Source of the DNA: Dyella flagellata
GTDB lineage: Bacteria > Pseudomonadota > Gammaproteobacteria > Xanthomonadales > Rhodanobacteraceae
Length of the DNA stretch: 64,000 nt
Direction of reading: 5' to 3'
Assembly: GCF_030160275.1 (NCBI RefSeq)
Contig: NZ_BSOA01000044.1
Coordinates: 124,001 to 188,000, forward strand
The position numbers were made by a program, and so were the translations under genes. Position 1 is the first letter of the stretch. Each line of letters opens with the position of its first letter. Below are positions 1 through 11,611 of the stretch, one piece after another. The notes below the pieces were generated by a model. It made no database searches. It was not told the DNA's origin and saw only the letters and a program-made list of their open reading frames with translations.

Positions 1-37
1 CAAGCCGGAATGACGAGCGATGAAGCGCTCTGGGCAA

Positions 38-2499
<2,462 letters not shown>

Positions 2500-2556
2500 G
2501 AGGGGTCCTGGCTGGCGAAGGCGGCATTATCGCCCAATACCCCCTCAACCACACGA

Positions 2557-2637
2557 CCGTCATTCCCGCGCAAGCGGGAACCCATTTTGATCTAATGCCA
2601 AAAGAAGAATGGATTCCCGCTTGCGCGGGAATGACGG
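2557..2637. repeat. inverted repeat, CGTCATTCCCGCG type
   Basis: CGTCATTCCCGCGCAAGCGG is followed about 35 bases later by its near-complement, ending GCGCGGGAATGACGG. This is the widespread bacterial intergenic repeat class and a different family from the GTAGGCTGGGAT elements. It lies between the start of folD and the end of the rhodanese-E1 gene. Confidence 0.85.
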
Positions 2638-2645
2638 CCGAGGAA

Positions 2646-3812
2646 TTAAGATCTCGCTGCGCAGAACCGTTCGATATCCGCATAGCCGTGAAACTCCGCT
2701 TGCGGCCCGCAACCCGGGCAAGCCGGGTCACGCGGCAAACGCGTTTCGCGAAAGCGCATGCCCAGCGCATCGAAGGAGAGCAGCCGGCCGACCAGCGGTT
2801 CGCCGATGCCAAGAATCAACTTCAAGGCCTCCGTCGCCTGCAATAGGCCAACGATGCCTGGCAGCACACCGAGCACGCCGGCCTCGGCGCAATTGGGTGC
2901 ATCGGCGGCATCAGGCGGCTCGGGGAACAGGCAGCGGTAGCAAGGCGAGTCGCTGCGGCGTGGGTCGAACACGCCGACCTGGCCGGTGAAGCGCTCCACC
3001 GCGCCGTACACCATCGGCATGTTCAAGCGTCGCGTAGCAGCGGCGAGCAGATAACGCGCGGGAAAGTTGTCGGCACCGTCGACGACCAGGTCATGCCCGC
3101 TCAGCAGTTGTTCCACGTTGTCCGCACGTAGGCGCTCGTTACGCAGCTCGACGCTTATGCGCGGATTGAGCGCATTCAGGGTCATGCGCGCCGATTCGGT
3201 CTTGGGCATGCCGACGCGCGCATCGGCATGAATGACCTGTCGATGCAGGTTGGAGCGCTCGACGCGATCGTCGTCGATCAGCGTAAGCCGCCCTACTCCC
3301 GCGGCGGCGAGATAAAGCGCCGCGGGCGCGCCGAGACCGCCGGCTCCCAGCAAGGCGACGCTGGCCTGGCCAAGCCGGGCTTGCCCGGCCTCGCCTACCT
3401 GGGGCAACCGCAGCTGGCGTGAGTAGCGTTCAGCCGAATCGGTGTCGAGCTGCGCGGCGCTGACCGGCAGGCCTTCGCTTTTCCAGCGCTCGAAGCCACC
3501 GGCTACGGAGGCCACGTTGCGATAGCCCATCCGCTGCAAGGCTTCGGCGGCGAACAGGGAGCGCATGCCGCTGCCGCACAGCGTGAGGATTTCCCGCTCG
3601 CGGCTGGGTTCCTGGCTTTCGATACGCAGTTCGAGGAAGCCGCGCGACAGGGGTAATGCGCCAACGGGGGAACCGGTAGTGCGCTCGCTGTCTTCGCGCA
3701 CGTCGATCAGCAACGCGCCTTGGGCCTGTTTGCGTAGGGCTTCAGCTGGAGCCAGTTCGGGCACGCGTTGGCGTAGGTCGGTGAGCCAGGATTCGCGATC
3801 GAGGGGGTTCAT
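2646..3812 (-). CDS. rhodanese-E1 fusion, MoeB/ThiF-type adenylyltransferase
   Basis: Probably adenylates the C-terminal glycine of a ubiquitin-like sulfur carrier (MoaD or ThiS type) and may help thiolate it, for molybdopterin, thiamine or related sulfur transfer. Residues 20-115 form a rhodanese domain with active loop CGSGMRS (Cys79). Residues 130-380 form an E1-like domain with nucleotide loop GAGGLG (156-161), the conserved PNCAEAGVLGVLPG segment and zinc-type pairs CYRC and CPGC. In eukaryotic MOCS3/Uba4 the rhodanese domain is C-terminal, whereas here it is N-terminal. No moa or thi genes are adjacent, so the carrier it serves is unknown. The family is secure and the pathway is inferred. 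Confidence 0.88.
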   Translation of the reverse strand: MNPLDRESWLTDLRQRVPELAPAEALRKQAQGALLIDVREDSERTTGSPVGALPLSRGFLELRIESQEPSREREILTLCGSGMRSLFAAEALQRMGYRNVASVAGGFERWKSEGLPVSAAQLDTDSAERYSRQLRLPQVGEAGQARLGQASVALLGAGGLGAPAALYLAAAGVGRLTLIDDDRVERSNLHRQVIHADARVGMPKTESARMTLNALNPRISVELRNERLRADNVEQLLSGHDLVVDGADNFPARYLLAAATRRLNMPMVYGAVERFTGQVGVFDPRRSDSPCYRCLFPEPPDAADAPNCAEAGVLGVLPGIVGLLQATEALKLILGIGEPLVGRLLSFDALGMRFRETRLPRDPACPGCGPQAEFHGYADIERFCAARS

Positions 3813-3862
3813 GCGCGTAGTTTAGCTCGCGCGCCGGCACCCCGCCCCACTCCATGTGGCTG

Positions 3863-3927
3863 CGTAGGCTGGGATGGAATCCCAGCTTTCGTGCGGATAG
3901 CGATGCTGGGATTTCATCCCAGCCTAC
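3863..3927. repeat. REP-like palindromic pair abutting der stop
   Basis: Two inverted copies of the GTAGGCTGGGAT unit. The right-hand copy ends at the base immediately before the der stop codon (3928-3930 on the plus strand), so the element forms the immediate 3' flank of der. Confidence 0.9.
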
Positions 3928-5325
3928 TCATTTGCGCTTCTTCATCTCGCGGATCATGCGCTGCCGCTTGCGCTGCTGCGATTCGGTCAGCACGTTGCGC
4001 CTGCCCGCGAAGGGATTGTCACCGTCGCGGAAGTCGATGCGGATCGGCGTGCCTTCCAGCTTGTAGCGCTGCCGGAAGAAGTTTTCCAGGTAACGGCGAT
4101 ACGCGGGCGCAATATGCTTGGTGCGGCTGCCGTGGATCACGATGGTGGGCGGGTTGCTGCCGCCGGGGTGCGCAAAGCGCAGCTTCGGCGCATGCCCACG
4201 CACCAGCGGCGGCTGGTAGCTTTCGTAGGCACGTTCGAGCGTGCGGGTAAGGTCGGAAGAAGTGAGTTCGCGGGTGGCGGAGGTATGCGCGCGCACGACC
4301 GCACGCATCAGCTCGCGCAAGCCCGAGCCGTGCAGCGCCGAAATGAACACCTGCTTGGCCCATTCGACGAAGCCAAGCCGGCGCTCCAGCGCGCGCATGC
4401 ATTGCTCACGCGCGTAGGCTTCCATGTCGTCCCACTTGTTGACGGCGATCACCAGCGCCCTGCCCTCGTCGATCGCATGACCGATCAAGGTCAGATCCTG
4501 GTCGGCGAGATTCTCGCGGGCGTCGACCATCACCACCACCACCTGGGCGGCGGCCATCGACTGCAGCGTCTTGATGACACTGAATTTCTCCACGCCCTCG
4601 TCGACTTTCGACTTGCGCCTGACGCCAGCCGTATCGATCAGCGTGTAACGCTTGCCGTCGCGCTCCAGCGGTACGCGGATCGGATCGCGCGTGGTGCCGG
4701 CGACGTCGGAAACGATCAGCCGGTTTTCGCCCAGCAGGCGATTGATCAAGGTCGACTTGCCGGCATTGGGACGGCCGACGATCGCAACGCGAATACTGCC
4801 CTCGTCTTCCGGCGCGAGTTCTTCATGCGCATCTTCCGGCAGCAGCGGCAGCACGGCGGCGACTAGTTCTTCCGTGCCGCGGTTGTGCGCGGCCGACAAA
4901 GGCAGCGTCTGGGCGATGCCGAACACGGCAAATTCCGCCAGCGCGTCTTGCACATCCAGGCCATCGGTCTTGTTGACCGCGGCGATCACCGGCTTGCCGC
5001 TGCGACGCAGCTCGTCGAGGATGCTGCGATCCTGCGGCAGCAAGCCGTCGCGCGCATCGACCACGAACACCAGTACTTGCGCCTCGCCGATGGCAAGGCG
5101 CACTTGCTGGGCGGTGAGCGCGTCGATGCCTTCTTCAACTCCGGACAGGCCGCCGGTGTCGACCACTACGAAGGGACGCGGCCCGGTCCGGCAAACGCCG
5201 TAATGGCGGTCGCGGGTGACACCCGGCATGTCGGCCACCAGGGCGTCGCGGCTGCGCGTCAGCGCATTGAACAGGGTCGACTTACCGACGTTGGGACGAC
5301 CGACCAGGGCGATGACGGGCAGCAC
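3928..5325 (-). CDS. der: ribosome biogenesis GTPase Der (EngA)
   Basis: Essential double-GTPase that acts in 50S ribosomal subunit assembly. The product has 465 residues. There are two tandem G domains, the first with P-loop GRPNVGKS (9-16) and the second with GRPNAGKS near residue 183. Both have matching DTGG/DTAG switch II and NKxD motifs (NKTD, NKWD). A C-terminal KH-like domain ends in a basic tail, QQRKRQRMIREMKKRK. It lies 18 bases downstream of bamB, the order common in gammaproteobacteria (yfgM-bamB-der), so co-transcription is likely. Confidence 0.97.
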   Translation of the reverse strand: MLPVIALVGRPNVGKSTLFNALTRSRDALVADMPGVTRDRHYGVCRTGPRPFVVVDTGGLSGVEEGIDALTAQQVRLAIGEAQVLVFVVDARDGLLPQDRSILDELRRSGKPVIAAVNKTDGLDVQDALAEFAVFGIAQTLPLSAAHNRGTEELVAAVLPLLPEDAHEELAPEDEGSIRVAIVGRPNAGKSTLINRLLGENRLIVSDVAGTTRDPIRVPLERDGKRYTLIDTAGVRRKSKVDEGVEKFSVIKTLQSMAAAQVVVVMVDARENLADQDLTLIGHAIDEGRALVIAVNKWDDMEAYAREQCMRALERRLGFVEWAKQVFISALHGSGLRELMRAVVRAHTSATRELTSSDLTRTLERAYESYQPPLVRGHAPKLRFAHPGGSNPPTIVIHGSRTKHIAPAYRRYLENFFRQRYKLEGTPIRIDFRDGDNPFAGRRNVLTESQQRKRQRMIREMKKRK

Positions 5326-5343
5326 GAAACATCGATCCAGTGA

Positions 5344-6543
5344 TTACTTCGCACCGAGACGGTAAGCGGCGATGTGACCCTCGACATCTTCGATGTACAC
5401 CAGGTCACCCACCACCACCGGCTGCGCGCGAATGGCTTTCTTGGAAAGGCGCTCGCGCGCGGCCAGCGCGCCGTCGCCGGTCTGCAGCCAGTGCACGTAG
5501 CCTTGGATATCACCGACCACGACGTAATTGCCCTGCACCCCCGGTGAACTCAGCCAGCGATACTTCAGGTCGTCGTTCTTCCACATGTCGGCGCCGCTGG
5601 TCTTGTCGAACGCCCACACTTGCGAGTCGGTGTTGACGCCGAACAGGCTATTGCCGCTTAGCGCCATCGAGGTGTAGGTGGAGAACTGGCGTGCCCACAA
5701 CGGACGGCCACTGGGGCCGTCCACGGCAGTGAGGCTGCCGTGATAGGCGGCGGAGTAAAGCGTGCTGCCATCCACCACGACACCACCGTCGGCATCGTTC
5801 ATGCGGTCGATGTCGGTACGCCCTTCACCCGTCGCCAGCTTCTGTTCCCACAGTTTGTCGCCATTGTCCTGGCGAAGCGCGATGAGCTTGCCGTCATCGC
5901 TGCCGAAGAACACCACGCCATTGGTGACCAGCAGCGGACCATTGCCACGCAGGCTGAGCAGCGGCACGTTGCCCTGGTCGTTGACCCAGCGGCGATCGCC
6001 GGTGTTGCCATCCAGGCCGTACACACGGCCATCCTGCGTGCGCACAACAACCAGCCCACCGCTAACGACAGGCTCATCGATCACTTCCGAAGGCAGCGCG
6101 GCCACCCAGCGCTGGCTGCCGTCCTTGGTGCTCAGGCCATAGACATGGCCGTCGAGCGTACCGACGACCAGCAGATCCCCATCGACCGCCGGACCACCGG
6201 AATAGAATGCATCCTTGCGCTTCTTGTCGCCCCAGCCGAACCAGCCGTGGGTGCGGCTCTTGTTTTTCCACAGGGTCTTGCCGCTATTGGCGTCATACGC
6301 GGCGACCACACCATCGGTACTGGCCGCATAAAGCACGCCACCCACCACGGTGGGCTGCATGCGCACGCCGCTAACGCCCGCACCATGACCGACACGGTCT
6401 TTCCACACCCGCGCGACCTGCACGGTGGGTTTGAAATCCTTGGCCAGCGGCGTCGGCGGCTGGATGTTTTCTTTCTTGAAGGAATGACAACCAGCAAGCG
6501 CCACCAGCGAGCCGGTCACTACGATCAGCCAAAAACGTTTCAT
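5344..6543 (-). CDS. bamB: outer membrane assembly lipoprotein BamB
   Basis: Lipoprotein subunit of the BAM complex that inserts beta-barrel proteins into the outer membrane. The N-terminus MKRFWLIVVTGSLVALAGC is a lipoprotein signal with lipobox LAGC, lipidated Cys19. The rest is a beta-propeller of PQQ-like repeats, recognisable by recurring Gly-Asp-rich strands such as VVDGSTLYSAAYHGSLTAVD and ALDGNTGDRRW-like turns. The length of 399 residues is typical. The start codon overlaps the stop of the upstream yfgM-like gene (ATGA, 6540-6543), which implies translational coupling. Confidence 0.96.
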   Translation of the reverse strand: MKRFWLIVVTGSLVALAGCHSFKKENIQPPTPLAKDFKPTVQVARVWKDRVGHGAGVSGVRMQPTVVGGVLYAASTDGVVAAYDANSGKTLWKNKSRTHGWFGWGDKKRKDAFYSGGPAVDGDLLVVGTLDGHVYGLSTKDGSQRWVAALPSEVIDEPVVSGGLVVVRTQDGRVYGLDGNTGDRRWVNDQGNVPLLSLRGNGPLLVTNGVVFFGSDDGKLIALRQDNGDKLWEQKLATGEGRTDIDRMNDADGGVVVDGSTLYSAAYHGSLTAVDGPSGRPLWARQFSTYTSMALSGNSLFGVNTDSQVWAFDKTSGADMWKNDDLKYRWLSSPGVQGNYVVVGDIQGYVHWLQTGDGALAARERLSKKAIRAQPVVVGDLVYIEDVEGHIAAYRLGAK

Positions 6544-7193
6544 GCACCCTGCTTCCCGGCCGTGGCCAGATCGTCGATTTTCATTTGCACTTCATTGTCA
6601 TGCGATACGTTCGACCCCATCGCGCTCACCGCGGCCTGATAAGCCTTGCGGGCATCGTCGCGGCGTCCCAGCTTGACCAGCGCATCGCCGCGTAGTTCCT
6701 GGCTTTCAATGGCGTAGCTGTTGGCCGGCATGCGATCGAGCGCATTCAGGCTTTCCTGGGCATTGCCCTTGGCCAGCTGCACATGCGCGATGCGCAGTTC
6801 GACCAAGGCCTTCAGCTCCGGGCTGGGGGCATGCTGTTCGGCCCAGGCGAGCGAATCGAGTGCCTTGTCCAGCTGCTTGCCTTCCACCTGGTGACGCGCG
6901 CGGTCGCTCACGGCGAACAGGGCGTAAGGCGTGTCGGAGTAATCCTTCATCAACTGCTGGATGATCATGTCGCTGGCATTGGTATTGCCCGTATCGAGCA
7001 CGCCTTGCAGCTGCTGGTAAAGGCCGGACGCCTGCATCTGGTGCCCAAGCCGATGATTGCGCCATTGCTGATAGCCGAAAATGGCAATCAAGCCGATGAC
7101 GACACCCACAGCGATCGACAGGCCGTTCTGCCGCAGCCATTTCTGTACGCGTTCGCTCTGTTCATAGTCGTCGTAAGCATCATTGAATGCCAT
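6540..7193 (-). CDS. YfgM-like ancillary SecYEG translocon subunit (TPR protein)
   Basis: Probable inner-membrane protein with a large periplasmic tetratricopeptide domain. Family members associate with the Sec translocon and periplasmic chaperones. The 217-residue product has a short cytoplasmic N-terminus and one membrane helix at about 25-43 (LSIAVGVVIGLIAIFGYQQW). TPR-like helices follow, for example YSDTPYALFAVSDRARHQVE. Its stop overlaps the bamB start. In E. coli ispG and hisS sit between rodZ and yfgM; neither is present here, and only 167 bases separate this gene from rodZ. Confidence 0.85.
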   Translation of the reverse strand: MAFNDAYDDYEQSERVQKWLRQNGLSIAVGVVIGLIAIFGYQQWRNHRLGHQMQASGLYQQLQGVLDTGNTNASDMIIQQLMKDYSDTPYALFAVSDRARHQVEGKQLDKALDSLAWAEQHAPSPELKALVELRIAHVQLAKGNAQESLNALDRMPANSYAIESQELRGDALVKLGRRDDARKAYQAAVSAMGSNVSHDNEVQMKIDDLATAGKQGA

Positions 7194-7324
7194 GCAATCA
7201 CCGTATCGCGAATAACGCCGGAAGGCGTTGAAGGAGGCGTTAGAAAGCCGCCGCTATCCGGCGGCAGCGGCACTGCCCACCCAAGCGGATGGGCTAATGC
7301 GCAAGCATAACCGATTGAAGGGGG

Positions 7325-7371
7325 GTGCAGGCTACCGGTGCAGGCTACCGAACCGGCGCCTCAGGCGCCGG
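7325..7371. repeat. 13-bp tandem duplication and palindrome at the rodZ 3' end
   Basis: GTGCAGGCTACCG occurs twice in perfect tandem (7325-7337, 7338-7350). It is followed directly by the palindrome CCGGCGCCT-C-AGGCGCCGG (7353-7371), which contains the rodZ stop codon. No T-run follows on either strand, so it is not a standard terminator. Confidence 0.75.
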
Positions 7372-8410
7372 CAGGCACGGCCTTGCCGTTCTGCACATCG
7401 ACGCGAAAATGCGCGATGTTGGCGTGACGGTAGGCATCCAGCGGCATCGGCTGGCCGTCTACGCTCACCTGCGCCCCGTTTGCATTGCCGATACGCACAT
7501 CCAGCGGCTGGTCGCTGTGATAGGTCTTGCTGGTACCTGCCGGCAGCAGCCCGTACTCCAGCTTAGTACCGTCCTTGTCGAGCACCTCCACCCAACTCGC
7601 GTTGGGTAGGCTTAGCGTCAGGCTGTGCGCACCACTGCCAATGGCAGCTGCAGGCGCGTTACCCACGGCGGGAGCCGTGACAGTCGCCGAATCGCTATCG
7701 AGATTCGGCAACGGCACCATCGAGGCCAGCAACGGCTGCTGCGCAGCGGCCGGACTGGGCGTTGAAGCGGTTACGGCGAGAGCTGCGGAGGGTGCCTGGG
7801 CGATCGCGATGCTGCCAGCGGCCACTTTCGCCACGCTGGCGGAGGTCGCCGGTGTAGCCGGCGGTGGCGCATCCTGCTGCGCTACCGGCGCGGCATCCAG
7901 CGGCGCCAGGCGGCCCATGTCGTGGGTAAGCGTGCCGCGCATGCCCAGCCATACCGTGGGCACGGCGATCACCAGCGTCAGCACCACATAGGTGGCCGCC
8001 TTCGCATATTGATCCAGCAGGTAGCGGGAATGCGGAATGCCGCCGGTGGACACCAGCTTGGGCTGGGCCGGCTTGAACTGGCTGACGACCCGCTCGATCT
8101 CGTTCTCGTCGATGTCGAGATAGCGCCCATACTTGCGCAGGTAACCACCCAGATACACCTGGTAGTCGATGCCGCTGAACTCGTTGCCCTCAAGCTGGCG
8201 CAGCACGCGCACCGGCAGATGCAGGGCGTGACCGCAGGTTTCCAGATCAAGGCCGCGTGCTTCGCGCACCGCACGCAGGCGTGAACCAAAACCGGGCACT
8301 TCGTTGAAGCGAAATTCGGCAGCGCTGTGTTCCATGTTCGCTGCGGTCGTGGCGGACGTTTCGGAGGAGGACTCCTCATGCGACGCCGGATGGGACTGCT
8401 GGGAAGTCAT
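7361..8410 (-). CDS. rodZ: cytoskeletal protein RodZ
   Basis: Bitopic membrane protein that links MreB to the cell-wall elongation machinery and maintains rod shape. Residues 38-112 form the helix-turn-helix domain (FGSRLRAVREARGLDLET...). One transmembrane helix spans about 139-157 (ATYVVLTLVIAVPTVWLGM). A long Ala/Pro/Thr-rich linker then leads to a C-terminal beta domain of the DUF4115 type (WVEVLDKDGTKLEYGLLPAG). The 349-residue length is normal. The start overlaps the pilW stop by four bases, so the two are coupled. Confidence 0.93.
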   Translation of the reverse strand: MTSQQSHPASHEESSSETSATTAANMEHSAAEFRFNEVPGFGSRLRAVREARGLDLETCGHALHLPVRVLRQLEGNEFSGIDYQVYLGGYLRKYGRYLDIDENEIERVVSQFKPAQPKLVSTGGIPHSRYLLDQYAKAATYVVLTLVIAVPTVWLGMRGTLTHDMGRLAPLDAAPVAQQDAPPPATPATSASVAKVAAGSIAIAQAPSAALAVTASTPSPAAAQQPLLASMVPLPNLDSDSATVTAPAVGNAPAAAIGSGAHSLTLSLPNASWVEVLDKDGTKLEYGLLPAGTSKTYHSDQPLDVRIGNANGAQVSVDGQPMPLDAYRHANIAHFRVDVQNGKAVPAGA

Positions 8411-9201
8411 GGGTGTAAGGATTGATTGAGGGCCTGCGCCTGTTCCGAATCCGGGAACTGACTAAGCAGCCGCTTGCTGTAGTTCTGGGCTGCATCCTTG
8501 TTACCCAAGTGAGATTCGATGTCGTAGCCGAGCTTCAGCGAATCGGCGTTGAACTGCCCCATCGCGTCCAGACGCTGCAGGAACGCGCTGGCGTTGAAGT
8601 AATCCTGATTGAGGTACAGCACGTGGGCGAGTTGCAGCAGGGCGCTGGCGTTGTCCGGATTGAGCTTGATTGCCTTGCGCAGATTGGCCTCGGCGCCGAC
8701 GCGATCGCCCATTTGCAGCTGGCAGATGCCCTGGTTGGCCAAGGCCATGTCCGGCGTCTTGTAGAACGGGTCGGCCAGCGCCTTGGCGAAATACGGCATG
8801 GCCTGCTGACCCTTGCCGATGCGGCACAGGAACTGGCCCAGGTTGTTGTTGGTGTCGCCCTTGTCCGGCTCCAGCTCCTGCGCCCGGCGGTAATGCAACT
8901 CAGCGTTCGGCACATCGTTGATGCGTTCGTAAACGTATGCCATCACCGTGTGCGCAGGTGCGTAGCTGGGGTCTTCCTGCACGGCGATCTTGGTTTTTTC
9001 CAGCGCGCCCTGGAGATTGCCGATCTCGATGTAATGCTGTGCCAGGCTGGTATGGACGTTGGCCGCACTCTCGGCCTTCTGCGCCTTGGTCTGCTCCGGC
9101 AGCGGAGGCTCCGGCGGCGGGTTCTGCACTGTGATCCCCCGGTGACAACCGGCGAGCAGAACGGCCAGGCCTATGCCGAGCAGAACGCGATCATGCCGCA
9201 T
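8407..9201 (-). CDS. pilW: type IV pilus biogenesis/stability lipoprotein PilW (PilF)
   Basis: Outer-membrane pilotin that helps PilQ secretin multimers assemble for type IV pili. The lipoprotein signal [19 protein letters not shown] ends in lipobox LAGC with Cys19. About six TPR repeats follow ([58 protein letters not shown]). The length of 264 residues matches the family. It overlaps the end of rlmN by 11 bases and the start of rodZ by four, so it lies in one tightly packed transcription unit. Pilus structural genes are not in the window. Confidence 0.93.
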   Translation of the reverse strand: MRHDRVLLGIGLAVLLAGCHRGITVQNPPPEPPLPEQTKAQKAESAANVHTSLAQHYIEIGNLQGALEKTKIAVQEDPSYAPAHTVMAYVYERINDVPNAELHYRRAQELEPDKGDTNNNLGQFLCRIGKGQQAMPYFAKALADPFYKTPDMALANQGICQLQMGDRVGAEANLRKAIKLNPDNASALLQLAHVLYLNQDYFNASAFLQRLDAMGQFNADSLKLGYDIESHLGNKDAAQNYSKRLLSQFPDSEQAQALNQSLHP

Positions 9202-10309
9202 GCGCTGTACCCTCGTCCAAACGCTTGAGGAATTCGGCCTGGCGACGCGTGCGGTCCAGCACCTGCCCTTTCAGCTGGCCACAGGCGGCGTCGATGTCGT
9301 CGCCACGCGTACGGCGCAGCATCGTGAGAATGTTTGCGTTGAGCAGCTGGGTCTGGAAAGCACGGATGATTTCCGGCTCCGAGCGCTCGAAGCGCGTACC
9401 CGGGAACGGATTGAACGGAATCAGATTGACCTTGCAGGTCGGCAGCTTGCGCATCAGCTTGATCAGCTGGCGAGCATGCTCGGGTTGATCGTTGACGCCT
9501 TTCATCAGCGTGTATTCGAACGTGATGGAGGTGCGCGGCTTGCGCTCGATCCAGCGCTGGCAGGCGGCCATCAGTTCGGCGATCGGAAAACGCTTGTTGA
9601 GCGGCACCAGTTCGGTACGCAGCTCGTCATTGGCCGCGTGCAGCGATACCGCCAGCGACACGTCGATGCTTTCGGAAAGCTTGTCGATCATCGGCACCAG
9701 CCCGGCGGTCGACAGGGTGACGCGCTTGGAGGCCAGGCCAAAGCCCAGGTCGTCGCGCATCAGGCTCATCGCCTTCACGACGTTGTCGAAATTCAACAGC
9801 GGTTCGCCCATGCCCATCATCACCACGTTGGTGATACGGCGGTTCTGGTGCGTGACGTTGCCCAGGTATTTCGCGGCCACCCACATCTGGCCGATGATCT
9901 CGGAGGTGGTGAGGTTGCGGTTGAAGCCCTGCGTCGCGGTGGAACAGAACTGGCAGTTCAAGCCGCAACCCACCTGCGAGGACACGCACAAGGTGCCGCG
10001 GGTGGGCTCGGGAATGTAGACCGCTTCCACGGCATTGCCGCCGTCCATGCCCAACAGCCATTTGTGCGTGCCGTCGGCGGCACCCTTGTCAAACAGCGTC
10101 TTGGGCGGACCGACGTAGCACGTGGCCTCGAGCTTGGCGCGCAGCGCCTTGCCCACGTCGGTCATGTTTTCGAAGTTGTCTTCCAGGCGATGGTAAATCC
10201 ATTTCATCACCTGCTCGGCGCGATAAGGTTTCTCGCCGAGCTGCGCGAAAAACTCGCGCAGTCCGTGGCGATCGAAATCGAGCAGATTGACTTTTTCCAC
10301 CGGGTTCAC
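9191..10309 (-). CDS. rlmN: dual-specificity 23S rRNA / tRNA adenine C2-methyltransferase RlmN
   Basis: Radical-SAM enzyme that methylates A2503 of 23S rRNA and A37 of some tRNAs, affecting translational fidelity. The cluster motif CGLNCQFC supplies Cys115, Cys119 and Cys122 (numbered from the chosen start) for the 4Fe-4S cluster. The C-terminal segment [11 protein letters not shown] carries the second catalytic Cys. I use GTG 10309, 13 bases after the ndk stop. A longer reading from 10369 would overlap ndk and lacks family-like residues. The next GTG, 10300, is also possible. Confidence 0.95.
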   Translation of the reverse strand: MNPVEKVNLLDFDRHGLREFFAQLGEKPYRAEQVMKWIYHRLEDNFENMTDVGKALRAKLEATCYVGPPKTLFDKGAADGTHKWLLGMDGGNAVEAVYIPEPTRGTLCVSSQVGCGLNCQFCSTATQGFNRNLTTSEIIGQMWVAAKYLGNVTHQNRRITNVVMMGMGEPLLNFDNVVKAMSLMRDDLGFGLASKRVTLSTAGLVPMIDKLSESIDVSLAVSLHAANDELRTELVPLNKRFPIAELMAACQRWIERKPRTSITFEYTLMKGVNDQPEHARQLIKLMRKLPTCKVNLIPFNPFPGTRFERSEPEIIRAFQTQLLNANILTMLRRTRGDDIDAACGQLKGQVLDRTRRQAEFLKRLDEGTAHAA

Positions 10310-10322
10310 TTCGGTCTCTAAG

Positions 10323-10748
10323 TTAGCGCGCCAACACTTCGGTTGATGCGAAGAAGTACGCGATTTCAACCGCCGCCGTTTCAGCAGCGTCCGAACCGTG
10401 CACAGCGTTCGCGTCGATCGAGTCGGCGAAATCGGCGCGGATGGTGCCCGGGGCGGCGTCCTTCGGATTGGTCGCGCCCATCAGTTCGCGATTCTTCAAA
10501 ATGGCGTTTTCGCCTTCGAGCGCCTGGATCATCACCGGGCCGGAAATCATGAATTCCACCAGGGCGTTGAAGAAGGGGCGCTCGCGATGCACTGCGTAGA
10601 AACCTTCCGCTTCTTTGCGCGAAAGATGCTTCATCTTGGCGGCAACGACTTTCAGGCCAGCCTTTTCGAAGCGTGCGTAGATTTCACCGATCACATTCTT
10701 GGCTACGGCGTCGGGTTTGATGATGGAAAGGGTGCGCTCCAGCGCCAT
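10323..10748 (-). CDS. ndk: nucleoside diphosphate kinase
   Basis: Transfers the gamma-phosphate of ATP to NDPs through a phospho-histidine, balancing NTP pools. The product has 141 residues. [12 protein letters not shown] is the family start, and NAVHGSD carries the catalytic His117 followed by the usual [12 protein letters not shown]. It is the first gene of the minus-strand run towards rlmN and pilW. Its leader (10749-10860) contains a 6-bp hairpin, CCGCAT-GGGA-ATGCGG (10827-10842), flanked by A/T runs, which might attenuate. Confidence 0.98.
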   Translation of the reverse strand: MALERTLSIIKPDAVAKNVIGEIYARFEKAGLKVVAAKMKHLSRKEAEGFYAVHRERPFFNALVEFMISGPVMIQALEGENAILKNRELMGATNPKDAAPGTIRADFADSIDANAVHGSDAAETAAVEIAYFFASTEVLAR

Positions 10749-10903
10749 GCGGTCTGCTCCGGGTTATGCGGACGGATTGAAGGGCGGCCTGACGAAAGGA
10801 CGTCAGAAGGAAAGATAGAACTAAAACCGCATGGGAATGCGGATTTAGCTCACGAAAGTTTGACAGATTCTAGCCCATAAGCAACCCGTTTTTGAGCGCC
10901 ATG

Positions 10904-10958
10904 CAAACGACTGTTTGACTGCTCCGGGCGCTCGCGCGTATCCTCAAACGATCGTTTG
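10904..10958 (+). promoter_or_regulatory. promoter of the psrA-like gene with two PsrA-type operators
   Basis: Two inverted repeats of form CAAAC-N4-GTTTG occupy 10904-10917 (spacer GACT) and 10945-10958 (spacer GATC, fully palindromic). TTGACT (10915-10920) and TATCCT (10939-10944), 18 bases apart, form a good sigma-70 promoter. The first operator overlaps the -35 and the second starts one base after the -10. Operator centres are 41 bases apart, about four helical turns. This matches the published PsrA site consensus (G/C)AAAC-N2-4-GTTTG(C/G) and suggests autorepression. Confidence 0.75.
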
Positions 10959-10975
10959 AACCATTCGACAGGCGT

Positions 10976-11596
10976 GTGCCCGTGAACAGCTCCGCTTCTA
11001 CGAAGGAACGCATCCTGACCGCGGCCGAAGCCCTGTTTGCCCAACGCGGCTTCGAAGGCGCCTCGCTGCGCCAGCTCACCGCCGCCGCGGGCGTGAACCT
11101 GGCGGCCGTGAACTACCACTTCGGCTCCAAGGACCACCTGGTCGAGCAGGTGTTCAAGCGCCGCCTGGACCAGCTCAATGCCCGCCGCCTGGGCGCCCTC
11201 AAGCACATCGCCGGCCTGCAGGAGACGACCCTGGAGGATGTGCTGTCGGCTTTCATCCGTCCTGCCCTGGACCTGTCCCACGACGGTGGCGGCGGCCTTT
11301 TCATGCGCGTGCTGGCCCGCGCCTTTGCCGAGCACGACGACAGCCTGCGCAAGTTCCTGTCGGAGAACTACGGCCACGTGATGCGGCAATTCACTGTCGA
11401 GTTCGCTCGCTTGCTGCCTGGCTTGAGCAAGGAAGAGCTGTACTGGCGCATCGACCTGGTGACCGGCGCCCTGACCCATGCCATGTCCGGCTTCGGCATC
11501 ATCCAGCGCAAGAGCGACGTCAGCGAGACCAGCCACCGCGAGCAGACCGCCGAGCACTTGATCCGCTTCGCCGCCGCCGGCTTGCGCGCCCCTTAG
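10976..11596 (+). CDS. TetR-family regulator, PsrA-like, of fatty-acid degradation
   Basis: Probable repressor of the following beta-oxidation genes. In Pseudomonas, PsrA represses fadBA and is released by long-chain acyl-CoA/fatty acid. The 206-residue product has a helix-turn-helix at about 10-56 with GVNLAAVNYHFGSKDHLVEQVF, which closely resembles PsrA. The remaining residues form the ligand-binding helical domain (FMRVLARAFAEHDDSLRKFL, MSGFGI). The start is GTG 10976; a second GTG at 10982 is also possible. Two PsrA-type operators cover its promoter, and fadB starts 84 bases downstream on the same strand. Confidence 0.85.
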   Translation: MPVNSSASTKERILTAAEALFAQRGFEGASLRQLTAAAGVNLAAVNYHFGSKDHLVEQVFKRRLDQLNARRLGALKHIAGLQETTLEDVLSAFIRPALDLSHDGGGGLFMRVLARAFAEHDDSLRKFLSENYGHVMRQFTVEFARLLPGLSKEELYWRIDLVTGALTHAMSGFGIIQRKSDVSETSHREQTAEHLIRFAAAGLRAP

Positions 11597-11611
11597 ACCT
11601 TTCCTGTCAGC

